Shown here piece after piece: positions 34,258 through 44,412 of a DNA stretch of 64,000 bases. Below the pieces are notes generated by a model. The model had not been told where the DNA came from. It saw only the letters and a list, made by a program, of their open reading frames with translations, and made no database searches. The position numbers were made by a program, and so were the translations under genes. This stretch comes from JBIKWM01 sp044356305 (lineage in GTDB: Bacteria; Bacteroidota; Bacteroidia; UBA10329): contig JBIKWM010000008.1 of the NCBI GenBank assembly GCA_044356305.1, positions 36,147 to 100,146 of the forward strand, given 5' to 3'. The first letter of the stretch is position 1, and the number at the start of each line of letters is the position of its first letter.

Positions 34258-37200
34258 ATGATGATGAATCTACGTGTTTCCCTTATCGGCCCCATTTTTA
34301 ATCTATTTTCATCCGCTTTTTCAGGATCGATGAAAGACCGTACCGGACGGTCAGAATCAATGCTTCAACCTCGACTGACGTTTAGCTTTTTCGTATTGAC
34401 CGCCCTCATGCTTGCCATGACCGGGCAGGGGTATGCGCAATCGCGGGATATCCGTCAGACCACTGAGGAGGAGATGAACCGCGAGATTAACCAGACCCCT
34501 GAGGAACGCGCAAAGGCACGTATCAGAGTCACCCCTAAAACCGCACAGGAGCTATACTATAACGGCAATTTCAGAGCAGCACTTGATGAGTTTCTGATCC
34601 TTTTGGCTAAGAATCCCACCGACCCCGACCTCAATTTCTTTATCGGTGCATGTTATCTGGAGAGCAACATTGATAAGAAAAAGGCCGTCCAATATCTTGA
34701 GTTCTCTGTATCACAGCCTAAGTATCCGAAAGAAGCCATCTATCAATTGGGTAGAGCTTACATGTTCTCTCATCGCTTTGATGAGGCCATCACAACTTTC
34801 AACAAGTACAAGGACATTCAACGCGGGAAGGAGGACAATATAATAACCGGGACACGGATGATTGAGATGTGCTTCACAGCCAAAGAACTTGTGAAGTACC
34901 CACGTGATGTGACGTTTGAGAACCTTGGCATAAACATCAATTCAGCCTATCCTGAGTACAATCCATTTATTCCGGAGGATGAGTCTTTCATTGTATTCAC
35001 AACTAAACGTCCGGATTGTTTGGGTCTACAATTGGATTATGATGGTTATAAGACTCCTGATATTTATCGTGCAAGAACTACTCGTGGTAGATTTTCCGAG
35101 GCGCGGAACATAGGTTCCTCGGTCAATACGGAATGGTATGAGGAGTGCGTTGGTCTATCAGCTGATGGTCAGGAACTGCTTGTTTACATCGACAATTTCG
35201 ATGGGTACGATGATATCTACAACTCGCCCCGCAAGGGCCGATTCTTTGATGAGTACTATTCTCTCGGGCCGAACATCAACACCGATGAAATAGAGACCAC
35301 AGCGAGTATGAGCACAGATGGTCAGCTGCTATTCCTGACCCGCGAAGTGGGTAAGGGAGTAACAGGGACTGATATTTATATGTCGCGCAAGCTGCCCAAT
35401 GGTACCTGGGCCATTCCGACACGTTTGCCAGATGTGATCAATACCAAGTACAATGAGGCGTTCCCGCACCTTGCCGATGACGGTAAGACACTGTACTTCG
35501 CATCTGAAGGCCACATGAGCATGGGTGGCTTCGATATTTTCACCACCGAGTATGATGAACTGACCGGCACTTGGTCAGTACCACGTAATGTCGGTTATCC
35601 GATCAATACGGTGGATGATGATTTTAATATCTCAATGTCCACCACTGGGCGCTATGGCTATGTCTCTCAGTTCAGGGAAGAGGGGTATGGCGAGCGGGAT
35701 ATCTATATGGTGACTTTTAAGGACACCGACCCGGTAGAGACCATTGTTCGAGGTTCAATCACCAATATAAGAGATTCGCTTAAGAATGATCCGAGATATG
35801 AGGTAGGCAATTTCCTTATGACCGTGCGTAACATGGACACCGATGAGTTCATCGGTTATTACCGACCTAATAAAGGCAGCAGCAATTATGCTCAAGTACT
35901 TGATCCCGGTGAATATTGCGTTTACGTTGAAGGGGAGTCTTTCTTTGACACATCTGCCGTTATTGAGGTTCTTGGGCGTGATGCACAGGTACGTGAACAG
36001 ATTTTTGACTACACACTGAGACCTGATCCTAATGCCAAGCGCAAGGGTAAGGAAAGCAAATGCCAGATTTATGCATTGAGTGGAAGTGTTGATGGCATGG
36101 CCAAACTGTGGGAAGTACCGAGTGGCCGACTTATCCTTAATCTGGATAACCGGAAGGAGGTTTCATCGGTTCAATTCTCGCCCAATGGGAAATATGCTGC
36201 AGCCAGTTGCAATGATGGTAGCATCAACCTATGGAACCTACCTGATGGCACGCCTAGCAAGACATTGTATGGTCACAAAGGACGTGTGAACCGGGTCGTA
36301 TTCACACCGAACAGCCGCTACATCCTGTCATGCGGAGCCGATTCCACGGTGCGCTCTTTCGATATCGCGACAGGTAAGCAGACGAATCTTTACATTGGCC
36401 ATGTGGGCAATGTGAACGATGTGACTGTTTCGTCTGACGGCAATTACCTCATTACGGTATCAGACGATGGGAACGTATTGATGTGGGACTTCAAGTCCAC
36501 TGAACTTGTCGGGGTTTATGATGGGCATTCAGGACCGGTTCGTAGCGCCATGTACTCGCCCTGTGGCAATTTCATCGTAACCGGTGGCAGCGATGGAAAA
36601 GCAATAGTGTGGAACATCACCACTGCCAAACCCGAGACCATCTTCTCATTACATGGCACAGATGTTACTTCGGTTCGAGTGTCGCCCGACTGTAGCACCA
36701 TTGTGTCAACCGACCGCAAGGGATTCACCTATTCCTGGGACAGGAAGCTGGGTAGTGTAAAGAACGCCATGCCGAGCAATCAGGCCGTGGCATCGTCATT
36801 TATCAGCAAAGACTCGCGCTACATTATCACCGGAGGCAAGGAGCGGGACCCGCGCGTGTGGGCTTTCGGCAATGGTGATCAGGTAACCACCCTGTTCGGC
36901 CATAAGGGTTATGTCAATGATGTGGCATTCTCTCCTTGCATCAAGTTCCCCGAAAAGGAAATTCCCGACATCAAACCTGCCGACCCAAAGGAGGTACAGG
37001 CACTCGAGGCGGAGGTTCAGAAGCTTGAGGAGGAACTGGCCAAGATGGAACAACTCAAAAAGCTCGGTTACGACCCCAGCCTCTTGGATGTTGACATCAA
37101 GAACACGAAGAAATTCAAGGTGGGCGATAAGATCATTCTTGAACGTATCTACTTTGATTTCGATAAGTTCAATATCCGCGATGAGTCTGTTGTGCAGCTC

Positions 37201-37518
37201 AATCAGTTGCTGCTGTTCCTTACCAACCAGCCGACTGTGATTGTAGAGATATCGGGCCACACCGATTCGCGCGGCACTGACGACTATAATGAAAAGCTCT
37301 CCCGCAACCGTGCAAAGAGTGTCGTTGCATGGTTGGGCGAACGGGGAATCCCGAGCAAAAGAACTGTGGCCAAGGGATATGGAGAACGAAAGCATATTGC
37401 ACCTAACGAAAATCCAGATGGGTCGGATAATCCTGAAGGCCGTCAGATGAACCGAAGGATAGAACTCACCATCATTGGGGTCGCGGGCGAGAAGATCATC
37501 ACAACCGAAAACAACTGA
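34258..37518 (+). CDS. TPR-PD40-WD40-OmpA envelope protein 3
   Basis: A 1086-residue protein. The open frame starts at 34258; ATGs at 34330 and 34360 give a neater signal peptide (LTFSFFVLTALMLAMTGQGYAQ) and may be the true start. Order: TPR at about 85-200, PD40 at 215-490, an unusual sandwich at 495-595, a WD40 propeller at 601-896 (GSVDGMAKLWEVPSG, GHKGRVNRVVFTPNSRY, SPCGNFIVTGGSDGKAIVWNI), a short coiled coil, and OmpA C-like domain at 961-1075 with SGHTDSRGTDDY. It starts 20 bp after protein 2. Two different propellers plus a peptidoglycan anchor in one chain is a rare layout. Confidence 0.87.
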   Translation: MMMNLRVSLIGPIFNLFSSAFSGSMKDRTGRSESMLQPRLTFSFFVLTALMLAMTGQGYAQSRDIRQTTEEEMNREINQTPEERAKARIRVTPKTAQELYYNGNFRAALDEFLILLAKNPTDPDLNFFIGACYLESNIDKKKAVQYLEFSVSQPKYPKEAIYQLGRAYMFSHRFDEAITTFNKYKDIQRGKEDNIITGTRMIEMCFTAKELVKYPRDVTFENLGININSAYPEYNPFIPEDESFIVFTTKRPDCLGLQLDYDGYKTPDIYRARTTRGRFSEARNIGSSVNTEWYEECVGLSADGQELLVYIDNFDGYDDIYNSPRKGRFFDEYYSLGPNINTDEIETTASMSTDGQLLFLTREVGKGVTGTDIYMSRKLPNGTWAIPTRLPDVINTKYNEAFPHLADDGKTLYFASEGHMSMGGFDIFTTEYDELTGTWSVPRNVGYPINTVDDDFNISMSTTGRYGYVSQFREEGYGERDIYMVTFKDTDPVETIVRGSITNIRDSLKNDPRYEVGNFLMTVRNMDTDEFIGYYRPNKGSSNYAQVLDPGEYCVYVEGESFFDTSAVIEVLGRDAQVREQIFDYTLRPDPNAKRKGKESKCQIYALSGSVDGMAKLWEVPSGRLILNLDNRKEVSSVQFSPNGKYAAASCNDGSINLWNLPDGTPSKTLYGHKGRVNRVVFTPNSRYILSCGADSTVRSFDIATGKQTNLYIGHVGNVNDVTVSSDGNYLITVSDDGNVLMWDFKSTELVGVYDGHSGPVRSAMYSPCGNFIVTGGSDGKAIVWNITTAKPETIFSLHGTDVTSVRVSPDCSTIVSTDRKGFTYSWDRKLGSVKNAMPSNQAVASSFISKDSRYIITGGKERDPRVWAFGNGDQVTTLFGHKGYVNDVAFSPCIKFPEKEIPDIKPADPKEVQALEAEVQKLEEELAKMEQLKKLGYDPSLLDVDIKNTKKFKVGDKIILERIYFDFDKFNIRDESVVQLNQLLLFLTNQPTVIVEISGHTDSRGTDDYNEKLSRNRAKSVVAWLGERGIPSKRTVAKGYGERKHIAPNENPDGSDNPEGRQMNRRIELTIIGVAGEKIITTENN

Positions 37519-37523
37519 CAACC

Positions 37524-40500
37524 ATGCGCAGCACCGGCATAGGGCGAGTGTCAGCACATTTATTGGGCATAGCACTCCTTGGCTTCATTTCGTTTATTGC
37601 CCCACAAGTAGCATCAGCCCAGCCTGTTGTAGGAGAGGAGCGGCAGAGTGTGTCGAATATTCAAGGCCCCATTGAGATCAAGTGCTTCGTTAAGGAGCTC
37701 ATGAACACTATGAAAGGGGTGATTGTCACCATTTATGAAGATGCTGATGGATCGCGTACCAAACTGAATGAACTCCAGAAAATAGTCACCCCAGGCAATG
37801 GCCAGTTCACATTCAAGTTGAACATCAACAGGCTGTACATGATAGAGTACAGCAAACCGGGCTACACTTCGAAGAAGGTGGACTTTGATACCGATGTGAA
37901 GATGGCACGGCCTGAACATACCAAAGTGCCAACATTTGAATTTGAGGTGCAGATGGTAAAAGATCTTGATGGTCTGGCTTTTAAGAGTTCGGTGGCCAAG
38001 GTCTTCTATCACATCAAGCGAAATGAACTGGACTATGAGCTTGATTACTCCAAAGAGGAAATGTTGGAGGAAGAGCGCAAGATCAAGGAGTTAGAAGAGA
38101 AAAGGCGATTGGCTGAAATAGCTGCCCAGAAGAAGCTGGAGGTGGAGAATCAGGCCCTCTCAGCACGTGAAAAGGACCGGTTGGCGGCTGAGTCAAAGAT
38201 TAAGGCGGCCGTGCTGATGGGCTCAGACGAAAAGAAGGTGAAGGAGCAGTTGGTGAAAGTTTTCTCTGATGTCGATTCGCTGCGCTACAAAAAGGCCGAT
38301 GCCATGTATTTGGAGCTGCAGAAGGAGCGCCAGCGCACCGGTGGCAACAACGCAGCCATTAACTATGGCAGCATTTTCGATGCGGCTGTAAGGCTAGAGG
38401 ATAAGGTTGTGGCTGATAAGGCCGCAGCCGATGCCAAGAAGCAGGAGGAACTCAGGAAAGTAAAGACCGATGTGGTGCAGAAACAGCAGGAGGCTATCCA
38501 AAAGGAACAAGAGGCCCAGAAGCTGATAATGCAGAACAAGCTGGCACAGGCCACTGCTGCCGAGGATGCAAGGAGGGCGGCTGAGGAAAAGGCCAAGCGC
38601 GAAAGCGTGTACAATGCATTGCTCAATTCAAGCGGGAGCAAGGAAAAAGCCATTGCCAACCTGATGACGGTGTTCGCCAAGGGCGATGAATACAAGGAAG
38701 AGAAGGCCGAGGCCATGTACATGGCCTATGAGAAGGCCAGGCAAGGGGGCAAGACCTTGGCGAACATGAACTACAGCGACCTTTTCTCGGCAGCGCGTCA
38801 GGCCGAGGATGCGGCTGTAGAGAAAAAGTTGGAAGAGGAGCGCAGAAAGGGCAATGACAAGACCAACGAGATAATCAAATCGTTGGATGAGAAGAAATTA
38901 AAGGAGGAATCTGCCCAGAAAACAAAGATTGAGGCCGCACTTGCCATAGCCAAGAACGAGACCGAAAGAAAACAGGCCTTTATTGAGGCATTGCCAAAGA
39001 ACGACCCTTACCGTCAGCAGAAGGGCGAGGCCATGTATGCTGAATTCCAGAAGCAGCAGCAGGCTCTGAACACTGGTGGCTCGGCCAAAACGGGGATTGA
39101 CTTCGGTTCAATTTTCGGAGCAGCCGAGACTGCTGAGCTTACCATCAAGAACAAGGAAAAAGAGGAATTGGCCCAGGCAAAGCGCCAACAGCAGGATGCT
39201 ATAGAGTCAAAGCTCGAGACCGTGCGTTCCGAAAAGAGCAAGATGGCCCAGGAAGCCGCAACGGTTGCCCAGGATGTACAGAAACAGAAACTGGGCGAGG
39301 CTGCAAACGCCAAGGAGAAGAAGTTGGCTGATGCAATAGGTAAGGCTGAGGGCGACCGATCAAAGGCCATTCAGTCCATCATGTCGACATTTGAGAAAGG
39401 GACTGAGTACAAGCAGGAACGTGCCGAAGCCATCTATGACGCCTATCTTGCTGAAATAGTGCGGATAAAGAACTCAGGGAACACCACGACCAAAATCGAT
39501 TTCGGTAAGCTGTTCGGTGCAGCTGACAAAGCTGAACTGGAGGCAATAACCAAGCAGTATGAAGCCAAGAAGGCCGAAGAGGACCAGAGGTTGGCCAATT
39601 ACACGGCCCAGCGGACAGAGAAGGCCGTAGATCTGGCGCAGGTCAAGGCCAAGGAAGCTGAGGAGAAGGCCGCCACTGCCGCTGCGGATCTTGCCAAGAC
39701 CAAATCGGACCTTGAGAATGAACGCATCAAGCGCGATCTGGCGCTCATGAAGCAGAAGGAACAGGAGGAGAAGACCTTGGCGATGGAGGAAGCCAAGAGG
39801 GCTGCAGAACTGAGGGAACGCGAACAGGCCTCTATGTCTCAATCTGAAAAGGACAAATTAGCCGCTGCCGAGAAACTTAGAAAGGAGACCGAAGCTGCAA
39901 GGGCAAAGCTTGAGGCTGAAGAAAGACGCAAAGCGGAAATCGCACAGGCGGCAGAGGAGAAACAGCGACAGGCAGACCTTGCACTGCAATCGAAGGCCGA
40001 AAAGGAACGTCAGGCTGCTATGGACGCTCAGAAGAAGGAAGAGGAGAGACTACGTAAAGAGAAGGAACTGGCGGACGCCAAGGCCAAAGCGGAAGAGTCG
40101 AAGCGATTGGAGGCCGAGCGTGCTGAAGCTGAGAAGAAGCGTCAGGCAGAGATGGCTGCCGCAGAGCGAAAGAAGGCCGAGGAACTGGCCGCAGCCCAGA
40201 AGGCAGAACGCGAGAGGTTGCTTGCTGCCGAACAGGCTGAGAAGGACCGGTTGGCAGCTGAGAATGCTCAGCGCACAGCTGCTGAAAAGGCAGAAAAGGA
40301 CCGGATTGCAGCCGCGGAGCGCAAAAAGGCTGAGGAATTGGCCGCAGCCCAGAAGGCAGAACGCGAAAGGTTGCTTGCTGCCGAACTTGCCGAAAAGGAG
40401 AGGATTGCGGCTGAGAATGCGAAAAAGGCTGCTGAGGAGAAGGCTGAGAAAGACCGACTTGCTGCCGAGGCCGCCAAGAAAGCGGCAGACGAGAAGGCCG

Positions 40501-41690
40501 AACGTGACCGCATACTTGCGGCTGAAAAGGCTGAGAAGGACCGTATAGCAAAAGAAGCGGCTGACCAGAAGGAGCGTGAACGCCTTGCATTGGAGGAGAA
40601 GAAGAAGGCGGAGGCCGATCAGATTGCAAAGGCGGCCGAAGAGAAGCGCAGACTTGACGAACAGTTCCGTTCACTTATTCAGGCCGGTGACCTGGCTTTC
40701 ACGGCCAAGAACTATAGCAAGGCAAAGGACGATTATGCCAAGGCTGCGGCACTCAAACCCGATGACCGCGAACTGAAGAGCAAGATCGGCTCGACAGATG
40801 CCGAGTTGAACAAACTGGCCATTGCCGATGCAGCTGCCAAGGAGAAAGAGCAGAAATTTCAGAATCTGTTGAAAGAGGGTGATGAGCAGATGGCCGATGG
40901 CGAGTACCCATTCGCGCGCAACACCTATTTCAAGGCTCAAGAGATGAAGCCCAATGACCCTTCGGTGCGGGCAAAGATCAAACAGGCTGATGATGCCATT
41001 GCCGCGGCCACCAAGGCCCGCGAGGCAGAACAGGCCAAGGAACGTCAGTACATTGTGCTGATGCAGGACGGTGGAAAGGCCATGGACTCCCGAGACTATG
41101 TCACGGCCAAGAAGAAATACAACGATGCCCTGGCTCTGAAACCTGGATCGGCCGATGCGACCAAGAAGTTGAGCGACATCAAAGTCATAGAAGATCAGAT
41201 GGCTGCCGCGACCAAGGCAGAGGATGAGAAGAAGCGTCAGGCGCAGGAGGCATTTGCTCAGAAGCAGAAAGAGGAGGAGGAGCGTAAGGCTGCCATTGCC
41301 CTTGAACGTCAGAAGGCCCTTGGCGATATTACAAATGGCAATGCGCAGACCCAGCCTGCCGCAGGTGGTGCCCCGAGCTCGGCCGAGCAGGAGCGCCAGC
41401 GCAAGTTTGAGGCACTCAAGCTGCAGATTGAGGACATGAGCAGCAATGCTGATGAACGCAGGAGGATGTTCCTCTCAGAACTTGCCAAGCTTTATCCAGA
41501 GGGTGTCACCTATGAGGCGGTTCCCGGTTCGAACTACAAGTTGGACCGGTATGTGATAAACAACAAAGGCGTGGTGAACGTGTACGAGAAACGTACATGG
41601 GACTGGGGCGGTGTGTTCTACTTCAAGGACAACGGAGTGGCCATCACCGAGTCGCTCTACAACCTGGAGCTGAACCGATACAAGAAGTGA
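37524..41690 (+). CDS. Giant coiled-coil rod protein 4 with four 80-residue repeats and TPRs
   Basis: A 1388-residue exported protein that begins 5 bp after protein 3. After the signal peptide (near ASAQP) and a beta domain at 45-170 (IKCFVKELMNTMKGVIVTIY...), a long Lys/Glu/Ala coiled coil covers about 180-1045. Four copies of an unnamed 80-residue repeat interrupt it at about 224, 359, 466 and 598; each has an AEAMY motif and ends near (I/M)(D/N)(F/Y)GxxFxAA. Three TPRs follow at 1046-1200. The final 75 residues are a conserved-looking domain (FLSELAKLYPEGVTYE...). It has no membrane segment after the signal. Likely a long periplasmic rod or scaffold. No known name. Confidence 0.85.
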   Translation: MRSTGIGRVSAHLLGIALLGFISFIAPQVASAQPVVGEERQSVSNIQGPIEIKCFVKELMNTMKGVIVTIYEDADGSRTKLNELQKIVTPGNGQFTFKLNINRLYMIEYSKPGYTSKKVDFDTDVKMARPEHTKVPTFEFEVQMVKDLDGLAFKSSVAKVFYHIKRNELDYELDYSKEEMLEEERKIKELEEKRRLAEIAAQKKLEVENQALSAREKDRLAAESKIKAAVLMGSDEKKVKEQLVKVFSDVDSLRYKKADAMYLELQKERQRTGGNNAAINYGSIFDAAVRLEDKVVADKAAADAKKQEELRKVKTDVVQKQQEAIQKEQEAQKLIMQNKLAQATAAEDARRAAEEKAKRESVYNALLNSSGSKEKAIANLMTVFAKGDEYKEEKAEAMYMAYEKARQGGKTLANMNYSDLFSAARQAEDAAVEKKLEEERRKGNDKTNEIIKSLDEKKLKEESAQKTKIEAALAIAKNETERKQAFIEALPKNDPYRQQKGEAMYAEFQKQQQALNTGGSAKTGIDFGSIFGAAETAELTIKNKEKEELAQAKRQQQDAIESKLETVRSEKSKMAQEAATVAQDVQKQKLGEAANAKEKKLADAIGKAEGDRSKAIQSIMSTFEKGTEYKQERAEAIYDAYLAEIVRIKNSGNTTTKIDFGKLFGAADKAELEAITKQYEAKKAEEDQRLANYTAQRTEKAVDLAQVKAKEAEEKAATAAADLAKTKSDLENERIKRDLALMKQKEQEEKTLAMEEAKRAAELREREQASMSQSEKDKLAAAEKLRKETEAARAKLEAEERRKAEIAQAAEEKQRQADLALQSKAEKERQAAMDAQKKEEERLRKEKELADAKAKAEESKRLEAERAEAEKKRQAEMAAAERKKAEELAAAQKAERERLLAAEQAEKDRLAAENAQRTAAEKAEKDRIAAAERKKAEELAAAQKAERERLLAAELAEKERIAAENAKKAAEEKAEKDRLAAEAAKKAADEKAERDRILAAEKAEKDRIAKEAADQKERERLALEEKKKAEADQIAKAAEEKRRLDEQFRSLIQAGDLAFTAKNYSKAKDDYAKAAALKPDDRELKSKIGSTDAELNKLAIADAAAKEKEQKFQNLLKEGDEQMADGEYPFARNTYFKAQEMKPNDPSVRAKIKQADDAIAAATKAREAEQAKERQYIVLMQDGGKAMDSRDYVTAKKKYNDALALKPGSADATKKLSDIKVIEDQMAAATKAEDEKKRQAQEAFAQKQKEEEERKAAIALERQKALGDITNGNAQTQPAAGGAPSSAEQERQRKFEALKLQIEDMSSNADERRRMFLSELAKLYPEGVTYEAVPGSNYKLDRYVINNKGVVNVYEKRTWDWGGVFYFKDNGVAITESLYNLELNRYKK

Positions 41691-41716
41691 TTGCCACGTA
41701 CTGCTGACAACCTGCG

Positions 41717-43642
41717 ATGCATCTGAGGTCGATACCACTCCTTTTCGTTTTCCTCAACATCACTGCCATAGCTTTCGGTCAAGCAGCCGATGATGGTGTG
41801 AAGGGCGCCACGCCACAGGCATTGGCCAAGAACTATTTTGAGATAGGTGACTATCGCAATGCGCTGAAGGAGTATCAGAAGCTGGTGGCCGAGAAACCCG
41901 AGGACCTTTTCTACAACTACCGCGTAGGTCTGTGCCACCTCAACCAGAACATTGACAAGAGCTGGAGCCTGCCCTATCTCCGCAAAGTGGTGGCCGATGC
42001 CAACAGCGACCCGGAGGCATTGTATGATATGGGCCGTGCCTTCATGTACAACGAGCAGTTGGACAGCGCTATCCTATTCTTCAACAAGTACAAGGGAAAG
42101 GTGAAGGATGGTGCGCGCCTGGTGGAGGCCACACGCAACGTGGAGTTCTGCACCCAGGCCAAGAAGCTGATGGAGAAACCGCTCAATGTGAGTTTCTACA
42201 ATCTTGGCAAGGACATCAACAGTGAGGGGCCAGAGTTCAATGCCTTTATCCCTGACGATGAGAGTTTCATTGTCTATTCTACCAAGCGCGACAAAGGGGT
42301 GATGGGCAACAACCTCGACTTTGACGGTTATAAGCCGGCAGACGTGTTCTGGGCCAAAGCCAAGGGAGGTGAGTTTGACAAGGCCAAAAGTGTGGGTGCC
42401 ACCATCAACACCGAATGGGTGGAGGAGATCACCGGCCTATCGGCCAATGGCGAGTACATGTTTCTTGCCATCGATAATGCAGAGGCCTATGATGATGTGT
42501 GGGTGACGGAGTTCAACGGGCGGCAATGGAGCAAGACCATCCCTTTCGGGCCTACCATCAACACCCAGGACCCCGAACTGGCCGCTTCGAGCTCGCCCGA
42601 TGCGCAGGTGCTGTACTTCTCGCGCCAGAGCTCGGCTGTTGAGGGTTTCGGTGGGTTGGACATCTACATGGCCAAGAAGCTGCCCAATGGCCATTGGAGC
42701 ACGGCCGTGAACCTGGGCCCTACCGTTAACACGCAGTACGATGACTCGTACCCACAGGTGTCGGCCGATGGGCGCACCCTCTACTTCAGCAGCATGGGTC
42801 ACAACAGCATGGGTGGCTACGATGTGTTCAAGAGCGAGTGGGACGATAAGTATCAGCGCTGGGGAAGGGCCGACAACATCGGGTATCCGCTCAACAACAC
42901 GATGGACAATTTCACCTTCTCGCGCACCGGAAACATGCGCTACGCCTATGTGGCGCAGTTGCGCAAAGGCGGGCTCGGTGACCTCGACATCTATCGTGTC
43001 ACATTCAACGACATCCCGAAGGAGATGACCGTTCTGGTAGGCAATATTGAGCTGTACAACTCTCCCAACAAACGAACCATCAACCTGCATACCTATACCA
43101 AAGACGGTCAGGTGAAGGTTTTCACCGATGAGTATCAGCCCACCGATGACCCCACTTGGACCTACAAGGAGACCAAGAAGGAGGCCATTAAGGATGGCGA
43201 GAAATATGAGATAACCATCATCGGGTCGTACAAGGGGCAGGTGCAGAAATTCACCCCCGAGAATTTCCCGAAGGATGTGGCGAACTTCAAATGGGTGGAT
43301 ACGCGCATCAGCAAGGTGAAGGTGCCCGTGGTGCCCACCAAGATTGAACCGGTGCCCTACAAGGGCATGAAGGAGCCCATCATCAGCATTGTGATAAAGG
43401 ACTATGCGGGCAAGACGGTGGGCAAGTACACCGCCAATCGCAGGTTGGGCCGTTTTGTCGCCTCGCTCGAGCCATCGGACCACGGGCTGTACACCGTCAC
43501 GATGTCGGCACCGGGCTACGAGACCACCGAGGAGAAGGTGAGTGTGGTGGGCATGGGCCAGTATAAGACCGAGATAAAGAAGACTTTCAAGCTGGTAGAG
43601 AAGGGCCTAACACTGCCCGCACCGGCCACCGCCCCCAAATGA
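41717..43642 (+). CDS. TPR-PD40 envelope protein 5
   Basis: A 641-residue exported protein, 26 bp after the rod gene. A signal peptide (near AFGQA), TPRs at 35-165 (YFEIGDYRNALKEYQKLVAEKPED) and a PD40 propeller at 180-440 (SANGEYMFLAID, SSPDAQVLYFSRQ, SADGRTLYFSSMGHNSMGG) are followed by two sandwich-like parts that end near 620. It lacks OmpA. It is closest in layout to proteins 1 and 3 of the cluster. The gene ends in a 4-bp overlap with an exonuclease gene, so transcription runs on. Confidence 0.85.
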   Translation: MHLRSIPLLFVFLNITAIAFGQAADDGVKGATPQALAKNYFEIGDYRNALKEYQKLVAEKPEDLFYNYRVGLCHLNQNIDKSWSLPYLRKVVADANSDPEALYDMGRAFMYNEQLDSAILFFNKYKGKVKDGARLVEATRNVEFCTQAKKLMEKPLNVSFYNLGKDINSEGPEFNAFIPDDESFIVYSTKRDKGVMGNNLDFDGYKPADVFWAKAKGGEFDKAKSVGATINTEWVEEITGLSANGEYMFLAIDNAEAYDDVWVTEFNGRQWSKTIPFGPTINTQDPELAASSSPDAQVLYFSRQSSAVEGFGGLDIYMAKKLPNGHWSTAVNLGPTVNTQYDDSYPQVSADGRTLYFSSMGHNSMGGYDVFKSEWDDKYQRWGRADNIGYPLNNTMDNFTFSRTGNMRYAYVAQLRKGGLGDLDIYRVTFNDIPKEMTVLVGNIELYNSPNKRTINLHTYTKDGQVKVFTDEYQPTDDPTWTYKETKKEAIKDGEKYEITIIGSYKGQVQKFTPENFPKDVANFKWVDTRISKVKVPVVPTKIEPVPYKGMKEPIISIVIKDYAGKTVGKYTANRRLGRFVASLEPSDHGLYTVTMSAPGYETTEEKVSVVGMGQYKTEIKKTFKLVEKGLTLPAPATAPK

Positions 43643-44412
43643 AGCTGAACCTGACGAGGCCGTTGGCCTTTTTTGATCTGGAGACCACTGGCACTCAGGT
43701 GGCTGAGGACCGTATAGTGGAGATTTCCATACTCAAGGTGCACCCCGATGGCCGCGAGGAGGTGCGCACGCATCTGGTCAACCCCACCGTTCCCATACCG
43801 AAAGGAGCTACTGAAGTGCATGGCATAACGGACGATAAGGTGGCCAATGCGCCCACGTTTGCCCAACTGGCCGCTGAGCTGAAACAGTTTCTGAGCGACT
43901 GCGACCTGGGCGGGTTCAATTCCAACCGCTTTGACATACCCCTGCTGGTAGAGGAGTTTTACCGTGCCGGGGTGGAGTTTGAAATGAAAGGCCGCAGGAC
44001 CGTGGATGCGCAGGTGATATTTCACCGCATGGAGGAGCGCACACTGGGTGCCGCCATGAAATTCTACTGCGGCCGCGAGCTGGAAGGGGCCCACAGTGCC
44101 GAGGCCGACATACGTGCCACCTACGAGGTGCTAAAGGCCCAACTGGACCGATATGCTGAACTTAGGAACGATGTGGCCGAGCTGCACGAGTTCTCATCGC
44201 GCGGCAACAAGTTTGTGGACTTTGCGGGCCATGTGGTTCGCGATGCCGAGGGCACCGAGGTGTTCAATTTCGGAAAGCACAAGGGCCGCGCTGTGGCCGA
44301 GGTGTTTGCCAAAGAACCCTCGTACTATGCATGGATGATGGACTCGCAGTTCCCGCATTACACCAAGAAAGTGATAACCGAGATACGGCTGCGCGCACAG
44401 CAACAGGCATGA
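43639..44412 (+). CDS. DEDDh 3'-5' exonuclease, ExoX-like C-terminus
   Basis: A 257-residue DnaQ-fold exonuclease. Asp13 and Glu15 in FFDLETTG form motif I, NRFDIPLL is motif II and HSAEADIRAT gives the motif III His and Asp, so all four acidic sites and the His are there. The C-terminal block NFGKHKGRAVAEVFAKEPSYYAWMM is the ExoX-like domain often joined to such enzymes. It would trim DNA from 3' ends in repair or as a proofreading aid. It overlaps the PD40 gene before it and the FAH gene after it by 4 bp each. Confidence 0.92.
   Translation: MKLNLTRPLAFFDLETTGTQVAEDRIVEISILKVHPDGREEVRTHLVNPTVPIPKGATEVHGITDDKVANAPTFAQLAAELKQFLSDCDLGGFNSNRFDIPLLVEEFYRAGVEFEMKGRRTVDAQVIFHRMEERTLGAAMKFYCGRELEGAHSAEADIRATYEVLKAQLDRYAELRNDVAELHEFSSRGNKFVDFAGHVVRDAEGTEVFNFGKHKGRAVAEVFAKEPSYYAWMMDSQFPHYTKKVITEIRLRAQQQA

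Noticed and set aside
42437..43483. 348-residue minus-strand open frame
   Set aside because: Shadow of the PD40 gene; no signal peptide or motif and unlike any family.
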